DNA from: Labilibaculum antarcticum
GTDB taxonomy: Bacteria; Bacteroidota; Bacteroidia; Bacteroidales; Marinifilaceae
Assembly: GCF_002356295.1 (NCBI RefSeq)
Contig: NZ_AP018042.1
Coordinates: forward strand, 1,458,361 to 1,522,360
Direction of reading: 5' to 3'
Length of the DNA: 64,000 nt
The notes under the pieces are model-generated. The model did no database searches, was not told where the DNA came from, and saw nothing but the letters and a program-made list of their open reading frames with translations. A program made the position numbers and the translations under genes. Position 1 is the first letter of the stretch, and the number at the start of each line of letters is the position of its first letter. Shown in pieces: positions 36,742-45,033 of this stretch.

Positions 36742-37281
36742 ATGATAATAGCACAAGAAAAAAAGCAGACCAATTTAGCCGAATACATACTTTACATGTG
36801 GCAAGTTGAGGATATCATTAGAGCTTATGAGTTCAACATTGATAAAATTGACGAAAATATCATCAAACAATTCAATCAGCCAGAAGATAAACGAAACGAA
36901 ATCAAGGCTTGGTATGAAAATCTGATTGAAATGATGAAGATCGAGAAGATTGAAAAAATGGGACATCTTCAAATCCTTAAAAACAATGTTAACGAATTGT
37001 ATGACTATCATGTATTTCTTTTAACAAAGGGTAAAGATTCAGCATACAACAGTCATTACCAGCAGGCACTTGGTAATATTTCTGAGTTTCGCGAAAGATC
37101 AAATGCTACTCAGGAAAATAATGATATTGAAGTCTGCCTTACTGCTTTGTATGGAATTTTGATGCTAAAACTTCAGGAAAAAAAAATCTCGAAAGATACA
37201 CTTGCGGCAATTACCACTTTCAGCCAAATGATTTCTGAATTAACGGTAAAATACAAGACTTTCGAAGAAGATAAAGAATAA
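36742..37281 (+). CDS. DUF4924 family protein
   Basis: A 179-residue helical cytoplasmic protein opening MIIAQEKKQTNLAEYILYMW followed by QVEDIIRAYEFNIDKID. This start is characteristic of DUF4924, a family restricted to Bacteroidota and of unknown function. No membrane segment or signal peptide. It lies 26 bp after the S4 gene and 21 bp before the transporter gene, within a same-strand run. Confidence 0.82.
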   Translation: MIIAQEKKQTNLAEYILYMWQVEDIIRAYEFNIDKIDENIIKQFNQPEDKRNEIKAWYENLIEMMKIEKIEKMGHLQILKNNVNELYDYHVFLLTKGKDSAYNSHYQQALGNISEFRERSNATQENNDIEVCLTALYGILMLKLQEKKISKDTLAAITTFSQMISELTVKYKTFEEDKE

Positions 37282-37302
37282 ATCCACAACTCCCCAATAC
37301 CA

Positions 37303-38169
37303 ATGACTCTGCCAAGCAAATACACCAATTGGATATTACTTATTTTAGTTTCTTTCATTTGGGGAAGTCCTTATATCTTAAGAGAAATTGCTCTGGAAAG
37401 CTTCAGCCACAATCAGGTGGCTGCTTTTCAGGTATTCTTCTCATTTTTACTTTTTATTCCTCTGATTGCTAAAAACATCAGAAAACTTTCGAAAGAGAAT
37501 ATATTACCACTTCTACTCTCTGGAATAACAGGAAACATAGGTCCCGCCTATTTTTTCGCCAAAGCACAAACTCAAATCAGCTCTTCGGTTGCCGGTATGC
37601 TAAATGCCATGTTACCCATGCTTACCTTACTAATTGCCATCCTTTTCTTTAAATCCAGCACAAACAAAAAAGTAATGGGTGGAATTCTACTGGGATTTGC
37701 AGGGACGCTTATCCTTAGCTTTTCAGGAGATTCTTTTGGATCGTCTTATTTCTGGGGCGTTTTTTATGTGTTTATGGCCATTTTATCGGTAGCCATCAGC
37801 ATAAATATTGTTAGTTTTTCGTTGCCAAAGCTTACCGGAACCGAAATTGCTTCCTTAGCATTTCTTTTTGTGGGTCCCGCGGCTGGAATCTTTCTGGCTT
37901 TCACCGATTTAAGTGCTCCTTTGGCATCTGAAACGTTAACAAAAAGTGCAATCATGCTTGGCTTACTCGCGATCTTAACTTTCGCCGGAGTTATCATGTA
38001 CAATCAGCTAATCAAGAAATCATCGTATGTTTTTGCGGCATCCATCGCCTACATTATTCCCATTGTAGCCATATTTTGGGGCATTGCAATTGGTGGCGAT
38101 CATATTTCCATTGCTCAAACCGCATCAATAATTATTATCTTAGCTGGAGTTCATTTAACGAATCGATAA
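37303..38169 (+). CDS. DMT-superfamily transporter (EamA domains)
   Basis: A 288-residue inner-membrane protein with ten predicted hydrophobic segments in two EamA repeats (about 5-140 and 150-285). WILLILVSFIWGSPYILREI at the start and GPAYFFAKAQTQISSSVAGM are typical. Members export metabolites such as amino acids; the substrate is not predictable. The stop is 1 bp before the lnt start, so it is co-transcribed with lnt. Confidence 0.88.
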   Translation: MTLPSKYTNWILLILVSFIWGSPYILREIALESFSHNQVAAFQVFFSFLLFIPLIAKNIRKLSKENILPLLLSGITGNIGPAYFFAKAQTQISSSVAGMLNAMLPMLTLLIAILFFKSSTNKKVMGGILLGFAGTLILSFSGDSFGSSYFWGVFYVFMAILSVAISINIVSFSLPKLTGTEIASLAFLFVGPAAGIFLAFTDLSAPLASETLTKSAIMLGLLAILTFAGVIMYNQLIKKSSYVFAASIAYIIPIVAIFWGIAIGGDHISIAQTASIIIILAGVHLTNR

Positions 38170-38170
38170 C

Positions 38171-39694
38171 GTGAATAAAAATATTCTTCTTGCTATTGCC
38201 TCTGGTCTTTTATTGGGCATGCCCTTTTGTGTTCCACAACTTTTCCCCCTCATCTTTTTTGCCTGGATCCCCCTTTTGTGGCTGGAAGAAAAAACGATAA
38301 ATCATCACAACCCCTACTTACTTTTCAACTATTCTTTTCTCAGTTTTTTAGTTTGGAACATTCTGGCATATTGGTGGGTTGGCAAAGCTCAAATCACGGG
38401 TGTAATCCTCATCATACTTATTAATTCTCTTTTGCTTGCGCTGATTTTTTGGATGATCAGCAGATCAAGAAAGCACTTGAAAATTCAGATTCTCTTCCCT
38501 TTCCTGCTTATTTGGCTGGGCTTTGAATATTTCGATACCTGGTGGGATTTGGCCTGGCCTTGGTTGAATCTTGGAAATGCTTTTGCCTCAGCTCCCAAAT
38601 GGGTGCAATGGTATGAATTTACAGGAACACGTGGCGGCAGCTTGTGGGTGATTCTCATAAATATTGGGTTGTATTCAATAATAAAAAACCCGAAAAATAG
38701 AATTGCATTAAACTCAGTTAGAATGATCCTTTTGATAGGTATTCCTCTCCTCTACTCTGTTTTTTTGTATCACCAAAAGGAGAATGTAACCGGCTTTAAG
38801 AGCTTTGCTCTCATCCAGCCAAATTTGGATCCGTACACCGAAAAATTTATTCCCGAATACGAAGGAAAACACTTTGCAGATTTTATGACTACAGCAGACT
38901 CTGTTTGCAGTAGTCACCATCCCGATTTCTTGTTTGCACCCGAAACCGTTATTTTAACATCTATCGATGAAAATCAGCCTATGCAATCCTCCTACTATTC
39001 GCGCTTACTCGATTTAAAAAAGAAATATCCTAAAACAAAAATACTAATTGGAACGCACAGCAATATCGAATCAGCATCATTCAATTCAGCATTATTTTTA
39101 ACTGATACAATAGCTCCCGAATTTTACCACAAAACAAAACTTGTACCCTTATTTGAGAGAGTTCCATTCGATAAATACCTAAGCTTTTTAAAGGATTATT
39201 CGCTTGAAATTGGAGGATACCAAGGAACATACAGCAGTAAAAACTACATTGACTATTTTCTGTCGGATTCCATAGCATTGGTGCCTGTTGTTTGCTTCGA
39301 ATCAATTTTTGGAGATTACTGCGCACAAAGAGTTCCGGAAATGCCTGGCTTTCTTTGTATGATTACCAACGACGGATGGTGGAAAACAACTCCTGGATAT
39401 AAGCATCATTTCAATTTTAGCAGATTAAGAGCCATTGAAACCCGCAGAGACTACATTCGGGTGGCCAACAATGGCATTTCGGCTTACATCAACTCTAAAG
39501 GCACGATTGTTGCGAAAACCATGTGGTGGGAAAAATCAGTACTGACAGGCGAGTTAAAACTGATAAAAGAAAAAACATTTTACTCGGAACATGGAGATTA
39601 CATTGGCCGGGTTTGTCTGTTTATCGCCACTCTTTTATTAATCTTTGTTAAAATTCGTGTGACAACACAATCTAATGTCACTAAAAGGAGTTAA
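38171..39694 (+). CDS. lnt: Apolipoprotein N-acyltransferase
   Basis: Adds the third acyl chain to lipoproteins in the inner membrane. The 507-residue protein starts with GTG at 38171. About 200 residues of membrane segments are followed by a nitrilase-like periplasmic domain with the triad Glu in FAPETVIL, Lys in HKTKLVPLFERVPF, and Cys in VVCFESIFGDYC. NDGWWKTTPGYKHHFNFSRL and RAIETRRDYIRVANNGISA are family motifs. A final membrane segment precedes a short basic tail. Several lipoproteins in this window are its likely substrates. Confidence 0.92.
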   Translation: MNKNILLAIASGLLLGMPFCVPQLFPLIFFAWIPLLWLEEKTINHHNPYLLFNYSFLSFLVWNILAYWWVGKAQITGVILIILINSLLLALIFWMISRSRKHLKIQILFPFLLIWLGFEYFDTWWDLAWPWLNLGNAFASAPKWVQWYEFTGTRGGSLWVILINIGLYSIIKNPKNRIALNSVRMILLIGIPLLYSVFLYHQKENVTGFKSFALIQPNLDPYTEKFIPEYEGKHFADFMTTADSVCSSHHPDFLFAPETVILTSIDENQPMQSSYYSRLLDLKKKYPKTKILIGTHSNIESASFNSALFLTDTIAPEFYHKTKLVPLFERVPFDKYLSFLKDYSLEIGGYQGTYSSKNYIDYFLSDSIALVPVVCFESIFGDYCAQRVPEMPGFLCMITNDGWWKTTPGYKHHFNFSRLRAIETRRDYIRVANNGISAYINSKGTIVAKTMWWEKSVLTGELKLIKEKTFYSEHGDYIGRVCLFIATLLLIFVKIRVTTQSNVTKRS

Positions 39695-39756
39695 AAGTTT
39701 TACATTTACTATTGGATTAAGATTCCCTTATAAATAATTCTAAAAATATAAATACT

Positions 39757-40803
39757 ATGAGACGATTACTGTTTGCACTTCTTGGAATTTGTTTTTTTGT
39801 TGGATCAGCAAATGCGATCACTAAACACAAAAAAATTGAGAAGACTTTTGAGTCTGTCGAAAATCTTAAAATTGAATCGAAATTCAGTAAAATTCAAATT
39901 AAACACTGGGACAAAACTGAGATTAAATTTGAGGTACTGATTAGTGTTGAAGGTTCGAATGACGAGAAAACAAAAAAAATAACCGATAATATTAATATCA
40001 ATTTTACTGAAGGGGAATCTCAATTAACTGCAGAAACAGTTATGGGCGATTTTTTCTCACTTAAAAAACTCACCAATTCTCTTTTTAACAAGGGAGAAAT
40101 AAAAATACAATATACCGTTCAGTTGCCTCCAAATGTGAATTTAGACATCATTCAGAAAGATGGAGATGTTTTTTTGGATAGTCATGATGGCAATTTGACT
40201 CTTGATTTAACAAACGGGAATTTTACGGCTCAAAGCTTAAACGGCGAAAACAGCCTTACCATTACAGGATGTACTTTTAAAGCCCAAAAACTTAGTGATT
40301 CTAAGTTAAATGTTGCCAACTCGAAAGTGACTATCGAAAATGCAAACAAGTTAACTGGAGAGAGTCGCGATTCTGAATTTACTATTGGCGTTGCTGATAA
40401 CATTAGCATGACCTCGGCCCGCGATAAATTCGATATTAAAGAACTGGAATATCTTTACGGATCGTCGAACTTTAGCAAAGTTGAAATTAGCCAAATGGGT
40501 GGCGAAGTTGATTACGATCAAAAATTCGGACACATCAATATTTTCAATATTAACAACATGTTTTCGTTTGTAAAAATAGATTCGAAATATGGCGATGTTG
40601 GCCTTAGTTTTATGGCAGGCGCACAAATCGATTATGAAATTAATCACAAATCGGTAAAATTCGATAACTCAAAAGACTTCACCTTAACAAACAAAGCAAC
40701 TGCCGATAAAAAGACATTTGTAGCCAAAGGGCGTGTTGGCGATAAAAAAGCATTCTCGAAACTCAACATCAGAGCCAACAATTGCAAGATCAGATTGCAG
40801 TAA
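39757..40803 (+). CDS. Secreted DUF4097-like beta-solenoid protein
   Basis: A 348-residue exported protein with signal peptide (MRRLLFALLGICFFVGSANA) and a body of repeated short beta strands: VENLKIESKFSKIQIKHWD, VNLDIIQKDGDVFLDSHDGN, then runs of DLTNGNFTAQSLNG and FSKVEISQMGGEVDYD. This pattern is that of putative adhesin DUF4097/DUF2807 proteins, which form a right-handed beta helix. No lipobox, no membrane segment, so probably periplasmic or secreted. In Bacteroidota such genes often follow anti-sigma factors, but here the neighbour is lnt, 62 bp upstream. Function unknown. Confidence 0.7.
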   Translation: MRRLLFALLGICFFVGSANAITKHKKIEKTFESVENLKIESKFSKIQIKHWDKTEIKFEVLISVEGSNDEKTKKITDNININFTEGESQLTAETVMGDFFSLKKLTNSLFNKGEIKIQYTVQLPPNVNLDIIQKDGDVFLDSHDGNLTLDLTNGNFTAQSLNGENSLTITGCTFKAQKLSDSKLNVANSKVTIENANKLTGESRDSEFTIGVADNISMTSARDKFDIKELEYLYGSSNFSKVEISQMGGEVDYDQKFGHINIFNINNMFSFVKIDSKYGDVGLSFMAGAQIDYEINHKSVKFDNSKDFTLTNKATADKKTFVAKGRVGDKKAFSKLNIRANNCKIRLQ

Positions 40804-40836
40804 GAATTTTACCTCTGACATAAAAAGACATAAAAA

Positions 40837-40870
40837 CAAAAGACCAATTCCGCGCGGAGTTGGTCTTTTG
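40837..40870 (+). terminator. Terminator after the DUF4097-like gene
   Basis: The arms CAAAAGACCAA and TTGGTCTTTTG enclose a loop that itself pairs (TCCGCGCGGA). It lies 34 bp past the stop. Confidence 0.88.
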
Positions 40871-41123
40871 TTCTTTAGTTTGCTACGCCATAAATAGTAG
40901 GATTAAACCAAATCGACTTTGGTCTTGGCTATAAAGCCAAAAGCTATCAGACCAATGTATCTTGAGTTGGGTCGCAGATGAGCTTGCAAATTTATAATTT
41001 ACAACGAAAGATTAATCGGTATTCCGAAAGCTCTCTCCTACGAGGATATATTGGATATATTAAAACTGTTCACGAAACTGTATCTAAACCGTCCTAGAAC
41101 ACATTCTTAAATCATTTTATGCT

Positions 41124-41250
41124 GCTCCTGAGCAAAAAAGAAGGTCTATAAAATACTTTGGAATGCTTCTGTGCAAAAAAAGAGCACTATAAAATGCTTT
41201 ACAGTGCTTCTCAGCAAAAAAGGAGGTGTCTAAAATGCTTTGACGCCTCG
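41124..41250. repeat. Three-unit tandem repeat, period 41 bp
   Basis: Units start at 41124, 41165 and 41206; each has a GCTnCTnnGCAAAAAA-like start, then a purine stretch and TATAAAAT(G/A)CTTT. The third unit is shortened by a few bases. It lies directly before the end of the convergent 41283 gene. Confidence 0.75.
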
Positions 41251-41282
41251 CCCATCTTAAAATTTGGAGTCTATATTGAATT

Positions 41283-41783
41283 CTATTTAAGATCTTCTTT
41301 TTGCACACTGTTTTGGTTCGTTATTGTGTTATTGAACTTGTCAGCAGTTCTTATTTCGGTATGCCTTATTTCTCCTCCCGTAGTTCCCGTTTGTTTTGCA
41401 TACAAAAGAGTAACTACTGATAACGCAATTGTTAAAAAAGGCATTAGTACCGAAAAGGATTTCTTTTTCCAATTTGCCCATAATCCCAATAGGGAAAAAC
41501 CACCCAAAACATAGAGTAATATTGAAAAAACTTCGGCTGTTTCTTCGTGCACTTTAATAAAGTGTTTATCTACGCCTTGTATTCCTTCCACCACTTCCTC
41601 GGCACCTTCGCCTGTTGCAAAAGCAGCAATAACAGTAATTGCTCCTAGTATGAAAATACAATATGCAGCTCTCTTTAATATTTCTGATTTTAGGAAGAGA
41701 CCGCCCAGCATAATAAGCAAACCAATTATTGGTATGATAATCGGTAAATGATTAATGGCTAAATGCCAATGTGCTCCGTTCAT
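41283..41783 (-). CDS. Small integral membrane protein (DUF2231-like)
   Basis: A 166-residue protein with four hydrophobic segments: about 10-30 (NHLPIIIPIIGLLIMLGGLF), 36-56, 88-105 and 115-132. It opens MNGAHWHLAINHLPII, with the His-rich HxxxxHxP start seen in DUF2231-like membrane proteins; the His could bind metal or haem. Between segments 2 and 3 lies ATGEGAEEVVEGIQGVDKHF. The function is unknown. It is 21 bp downstream of the VIT1-like transporter gene on the same strand, so both are likely in one operon. Confidence 0.7.
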   Translation of the reverse strand: MNGAHWHLAINHLPIIIPIIGLLIMLGGLFLKSEILKRAAYCIFILGAITVIAAFATGEGAEEVVEGIQGVDKHFIKVHEETAEVFSILLYVLGGFSLLGLWANWKKKSFSVLMPFLTIALSVVTLLYAKQTGTTGGEIRHTEIRTADKFNNTITNQNSVQKEDLK

Positions 41784-41804
41784 CGTTTCTATTTTAAGAT
41801 TTAA

Positions 41805-42509
41805 TTAAACAACAACTCCAAATAAATAACCAACAACCGCCGTCAATCCCATCGCAATGGTTCCCCAAAATGTAATTCGAATAATTGCCTTACTTACGCT
41901 TGAACCACCAGTTTTAGCCGCTAATGCACCTAAAATGATCAGAAAGCAGATCGCAAAAAAGTAAAGAGAATACTCCATGTTTTTTAAAGGCAAAAAGATA
42001 GTCACCACAAGTGGTAACACTCCTCCTACACTAAATGCTGCACCTGAGGCAAAAGCAGCTTGTATTGGTTTGGCTTGACTCATTTCATTTATTCCCAATT
42101 CGTCTCTAACGTGCGCAGCTAATACATCGTGCTCCGACAATTCTTTTGCAACAGTTAATGCCGTTTGTTTTTTCAATCCTCTTTTTTCATAAATTTCAGC
42201 CAATCGCAGCAATTCAATTTCCGGCATTTCTTCCAACTCTTGTTTTTCTCTTTCAATATCCGCTTTTTCCACGTCGGTTTGAGAACTTACCGAAACGTAC
42301 TCTCCTGCTGCCATAGACAATGCCCCTGCAACTAATGCCGCTACAGTTGCCAGCACAATAGGCTCTCTGATATCAGTTGCCGCCGCAATACCAATTGCAA
42401 GACTCGCAGTTGATAAAATTCCATCATTAGCACCAAGAACTGCTGCCCTTAACCAATTACTTCTATGTATGTAATGATTGTCTAAATAATTATCCGTTTG
42501 TTCTGTCAT
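41805..42509 (-). CDS. VIT1/CCC1-family iron/manganese transporter
   Basis: A 234-residue inner-membrane protein. The start HYIHRSNWLRAAVLGANDGI and LSTASLAIGIAAA are the signature of the vacuolar iron transporter family, followed by LSMAAGEYVSVSSQTDVEKA. A cytoplasmic helical region (about 85-150, IEREKQELEEMPEIELLRLA) corresponds to the metal-binding domain with Glu and Met residues. Three more membrane segments close the protein. Five segments in total is the family norm. It probably exports Fe(II) or Mn(II). The small membrane protein at 41283 follows in the same transcript. Confidence 0.88.
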   Translation of the reverse strand: MTEQTDNYLDNHYIHRSNWLRAAVLGANDGILSTASLAIGIAAATDIREPIVLATVAALVAGALSMAAGEYVSVSSQTDVEKADIEREKQELEEMPEIELLRLAEIYEKRGLKKQTALTVAKELSEHDVLAAHVRDELGINEMSQAKPIQAAFASGAAFSVGGVLPLVVTIFLPLKNMEYSLYFFAICFLIILGALAAKTGGSSVSKAIIRITFWGTIAMGLTAVVGYLFGVVV

Positions 42510-42884
42510 TTTAATTTTCTAATCGTCTGTATTTTAAAAGCTACAATATCTTAAGAAGTATACATTTAATTTGGCCACAGATAAAACTCTTATTCTTTCT
42601 CATGATCGATCGGTTCTCTGCAGTTTTTTTCTTCGATAACTTAAAGTGATGGTCCCTTTGTAAATTGTATCATCCACAGGAGGTGTTTCTTTGTTTTTCT
42701 TTCCTGTGATCACAGGATATAAAAGATCTTTCTCCATAGTAAGGGGCACAGTAGATGTTTCCTTTCGTTTATCTAAATTAATTCTCTTTTATGAGGCAGC
42801 CAAGTTAAACTTCAGATTTATTAGCGTACAGTTATACCACCCAAAAAAGAGCCGTCAATAAATTATTATCAGGTGCCTAACATG
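42510..42884. other. Upstream region of the VIT1-like gene with a possible small reading frame
   Basis: No established gene. The minus strand is open from 42788 to a stop at 42600 with an ATG at 42737, which would give 45 residues beginning MEKDLLYPVITGKKNKETPP. The sequence resembles no family I know and might be a decayed, inverted piece of the adjoining 42-bp repeat (shared GGGACCAT). The promoter of the transporter gene should lie close to 42510-42560. Confidence 0.35.
42600..42737 (-). CDS. Possible small protein of 45 residues (doubtful)
   Basis: ATG at 42735-42737, TGA at 42600-42602. Lys/Thr-rich, ending RRKKLQRTDRS. No signal peptide or membrane segment. It has no clear promoter and no known homologue to my knowledge. 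It reads in the same direction as the VIT1-like gene 90 bp downstream. Equally likely to be chance or a relic. Confidence 0.2.
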   Translation of the reverse strand: MEKDLLYPVITGKKNKETPPVDDTIYKGTITLSYRRKKLQRTDRS

Positions 42885-43215
42885 CAAAATACCAGGAGAA
42901 TATTTGCTGGTAAAAAAGAGAGTAGATACTTGAATAGATGGTCATTTCTTGAGGAAAAAGGGACCATATACTTGAATAGAAGTCCATTTATTAAGGAAGA
43001 AGAGACCATATACTTGAGTAAGAGTCCCTTTTCTAGTAAAAAAGAGACCATCTACTTGAATAGAAGTCCATTTTGCAAGGAAAAAGAAATCATCCACTTG
43101 AGTATTAGTTCATTTCTTGTGGAATAAAAGACCATCTACTTAAATAGAAGTCCCCATTTGCAAGGTAAAAAGATCATCAATTTGGGTAGAAACTCATTTA
43201 CTTATCAGGAAAACG
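42885..43215. repeat. Tandem repeat of 7 to 8 units, period exactly 42 bp
   Basis: The anchor TACTTGAATAG or a variant occurs at 42927, 42969, 43011, 43053, 43095, 43137 and 43179, with 42 bp between each. The consensus unit has GACCATCTACTTGAATAGAA followed by GTCCATTT and a purine-rich end. A degenerate extra unit may precede at about 42885. Because 42 is divisible by three, both strands have repetitive open frames (for example TIYLNRSPF on the plus strand, stop at 43127). The two central units are best conserved. Not a CRISPR, since there are no unique spacers. Confidence 0.9.
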
Positions 43216-43428
43216 ATTGGTTCATTAGCCGAAATAGTTCCGAATAAAAAGGAAGTATCACGCTCGAATTTGATTGGATTCATCGTCAATAATTTCACTT
43301 ACTTATTCGCAGCAATTCTACCAAACAGAAGCAATAAGTTGATTAAATAATACAGGAAAATTCTTGTTTTAACAATTTTTAATTCCAATTGCTAAAAGCT
43401 TTTTCTTATCTTCCTCAGAATTTAATAA
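43216..43428. other. Gap without recognisable content
   Basis: No gene or repeat is visible between the 42-bp array and the 43429 gene. It must hold the promoter of that gene, but no TAnnTTTG element stands out. Confidence 0.4.
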
Positions 43429-44007
43429 ATGAACAACATGAAGAGAATAGCCATACTGCTTGTACTAAGTTTTGCAATAACGACAGGATTTAGTCAAACA
43501 CAACTGAAACAACATTTCGAAAAAGATCTACGAAATTATACAACAGCTTTTAATAACAAACAGTGGAACACGGTTACGGAAATGATGTATCCGCCCATGT
43601 TTGAGATGATGAGCAAGGATAACATGTTACTTGTTTTGGAGCAAATGGATAATCTGGGCGTTAAAATGTCAACCGATTTTAAATCAATTGACAATATTTC
43701 AGAAGTAGTAGATTATGGAAAAGAGAAATATTGCAAAATTCAATACTACGGAGTAATCAAAGTGAGACTTACCGGAATGATGTCGCAAGGAAGTTCGTTA
43801 ATGCAACCTCAGTTCGAACAAGAATTTGGCAAAGAGAATGTGAAATATAACGAAACATCAAATTCGTTTACCATTCAGGCTCACCGATCGATGGTAGCTG
43901 TTGCCGATAAGAAATCGGATGATTGGAAGTACATTGATGTGAATTCGCCACAGGCCAAAGGATTAAAAAGATTGATTCCAGCCAAAGTACAAGAGCAGTT
44001 GAATTAA
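43429..44007 (+). CDS. Hypothetical secreted protein
   Basis: A 192-residue exported protein with signal peptide (about 1-22, MNNMKRIAILLVLSFAITTG with cleavage near FSQ); the ATG four codons later is an alternative start. The mature part is alpha/beta with YTTAFNNKQWNTVTEMMYPP near the start, reminiscent of NTF2-like folds (a helix pair followed by a curved sheet with YCKIQYYGVIKVRLTG). No Cys cluster or lipobox. I do not recognise a named family. It is followed 60 bp later by a DNPH1-like gene on the same strand. Confidence 0.75.
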   Translation: MNNMKRIAILLVLSFAITTGFSQTQLKQHFEKDLRNYTTAFNNKQWNTVTEMMYPPMFEMMSKDNMLLVLEQMDNLGVKMSTDFKSIDNISEVVDYGKEKYCKIQYYGVIKVRLTGMMSQGSSLMQPQFEQEFGKENVKYNETSNSFTIQAHRSMVAVADKKSDDWKYIDVNSPQAKGLKRLIPAKVQEQLN

Positions 44008-44067
44008 GCCCTGAAATAGTACAGTAAAGTGCCTTTTACAGGATACACGGCTAAACAAGAATACAAT

Positions 44068-44472
44068 ATGAAGATTTATTTTTCAGGATCGATACGAGGT
44101 GGCCAGCAAGACACGGATTTGTATGCAGAATTGATTCAAGAATTAAAGCAATACGGAACCGTTTTAACCGAGCACATTGGATCAAAAACGATCGATACCA
44201 CAATGACCGATCAGGAAATACACGATCGGGATGTGATGTGGGTAAAAGAATCGGATGTTGTGATTGCTGAAGTAACTGTTCCTTCGCTTGGCGTAGGCTA
44301 CGAAATTGGCCGGGCTATTGACATGAAGAAGCCAATTATTTGTTTGTACAGAACCATAAATGGCAAATCTACCTCGGCAATGATTCGCGGGTGTTCCGAA
44401 TTACAATGTTTTGAATACTCCAACATATCGAAAGCAAAAGAAATATTGAAGACACAACTTAAAACCAAATAG
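44068..44472 (+). CDS. 2'-deoxynucleoside 5'-phosphate N-hydrolase (DNPH1/Rcl-like)
   Basis: A 134-residue cytoplasmic enzyme of the nucleoside deoxyribosyltransferase superfamily. From the ATG at 44068 it opens MKIYFSGSIRGGQQDTDLYA and keeps the family landmarks YGTVLTEHIG, DVVIAEVTVPSLGVGYEIGR with the catalytic Glu, and SAMIRGCSELQCF. These match DNPH1, which splits deoxynucleotide monophosphates into base and deoxyribose 5-phosphate. The open frame extends to a GTG at 44029, but the later ATG starts exactly at the conserved strand. The TAG stop touches the ATG of the DUF4269 gene, so the two are translationally coupled. Confidence 0.85.
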   Translation: MKIYFSGSIRGGQQDTDLYAELIQELKQYGTVLTEHIGSKTIDTTMTDQEIHDRDVMWVKESDVVIAEVTVPSLGVGYEIGRAIDMKKPIICLYRTINGKSTSAMIRGCSELQCFEYSNISKAKEILKTQLKTK

Positions 44473-45033
44473 ATGAACTGGCAAGATATCTCCTACCTAA
44501 ATTCGGGTTCGGCAATTCAGAGAAGAGCATATAAAAGTATAATGAAACTTCAGATTTATAATCTTCTCGCAGAGTATTCTCCAATTTTGACCGGCACTAT
44601 TCCCATCGGCATTTCAATAGAATCAAGTGATTTAGATATTACCTGCAGATATATGGATGCGGACAATTTCGAGAAGAAAATGAAAAGCCTGTTTGGAGAA
44701 CAAAAAGAATTCAAAATACAACAAAAAGAAAAAAACGGATACTGGGTGGTCGTGGCAAGTTTTACCTACCAGGATTTTCCATTTGAAATATTTGGCTCAC
44801 TCTTCCCAGGCACAGATCAAAACTCATATCGTCATATGCTGATTGAGCATCGTATTCTGCAATTACTGGGCGAGGATTTTAAACAAAAAGTAATTCAGTT
44901 AAAAAAAGAAGGTCTAAAAACAGAACCTGCATTTGCCAAATTATTAAAATTAGATGGTGATCCATATCAACAATTATTAGACATGGAAGGCATTACTGAC
45001 ACTGAAATACTACAACACTGGAACATAAGCTAA
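44473..45033 (+). CDS. DUF4269 protein, nucleotidyltransferase-like
   Basis: A 186-residue cytoplasmic protein opening MNWQDISYLNSGSAIQRRAY. The segment LTGTIPIGISIESSDLDITC near residues 39-58 has the GTxPhhhxxxxSDLDIxx pattern of nucleotidyltransferase folds with two acidic residues (DLD), and FEIFGSLFPGTDQNSYRHM follows. It matches DUF4269, whose activity is unknown. It starts directly at the stop of the DNPH1-like gene. Confidence 0.82.
   Translation: MNWQDISYLNSGSAIQRRAYKSIMKLQIYNLLAEYSPILTGTIPIGISIESSDLDITCRYMDADNFEKKMKSLFGEQKEFKIQQKEKNGYWVVVASFTYQDFPFEIFGSLFPGTDQNSYRHMLIEHRILQLLGEDFKQKVIQLKKEGLKTEPAFAKLLKLDGDPYQQLLDMEGITDTEILQHWNIS

Larger units (their letters stand above)
40804..41282. 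other. Gene-free stretch with terminator and minisatellite
   Basis: After the terminator at 40837-40870 there is about 250 bp without recognisable genes, including a small inverted repeat TTGGCTATAAAGCCAA near 40925. One frame around 40975-41070 stays open for a while and may be decayed coding sequence, but I cannot name it. The 41-bp repeat follows. Confidence 0.5.

Noticed and set aside
40920-41110. Transposase remnant
   Set aside because: One frame is open for about 30 codons but I could not match it to any transposase and saw no terminal inverted repeats.
41158-41514. 118-codon plus-strand frame
   Set aside because: It begins in the 41-bp repeat and then runs antisense to the small membrane protein gene.
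42869-43051. Minus-strand frame of 60 codons with an LLFKYM repeat
   Set aside because: Same array read on the other strand; no support for a gene.
42873-43127. Plus-strand frame of 84 codons with a TIYLNRSPF repeat
   Set aside because: It is a by-product of a 42-bp tandem repeat; the opposite strand is also open, the frame stops inside the array and the units drift without codon pattern.
42885-43215. CRISPR array
   Set aside because: Units are contiguous and degenerate, without unique spacers, and no cas gene is near.
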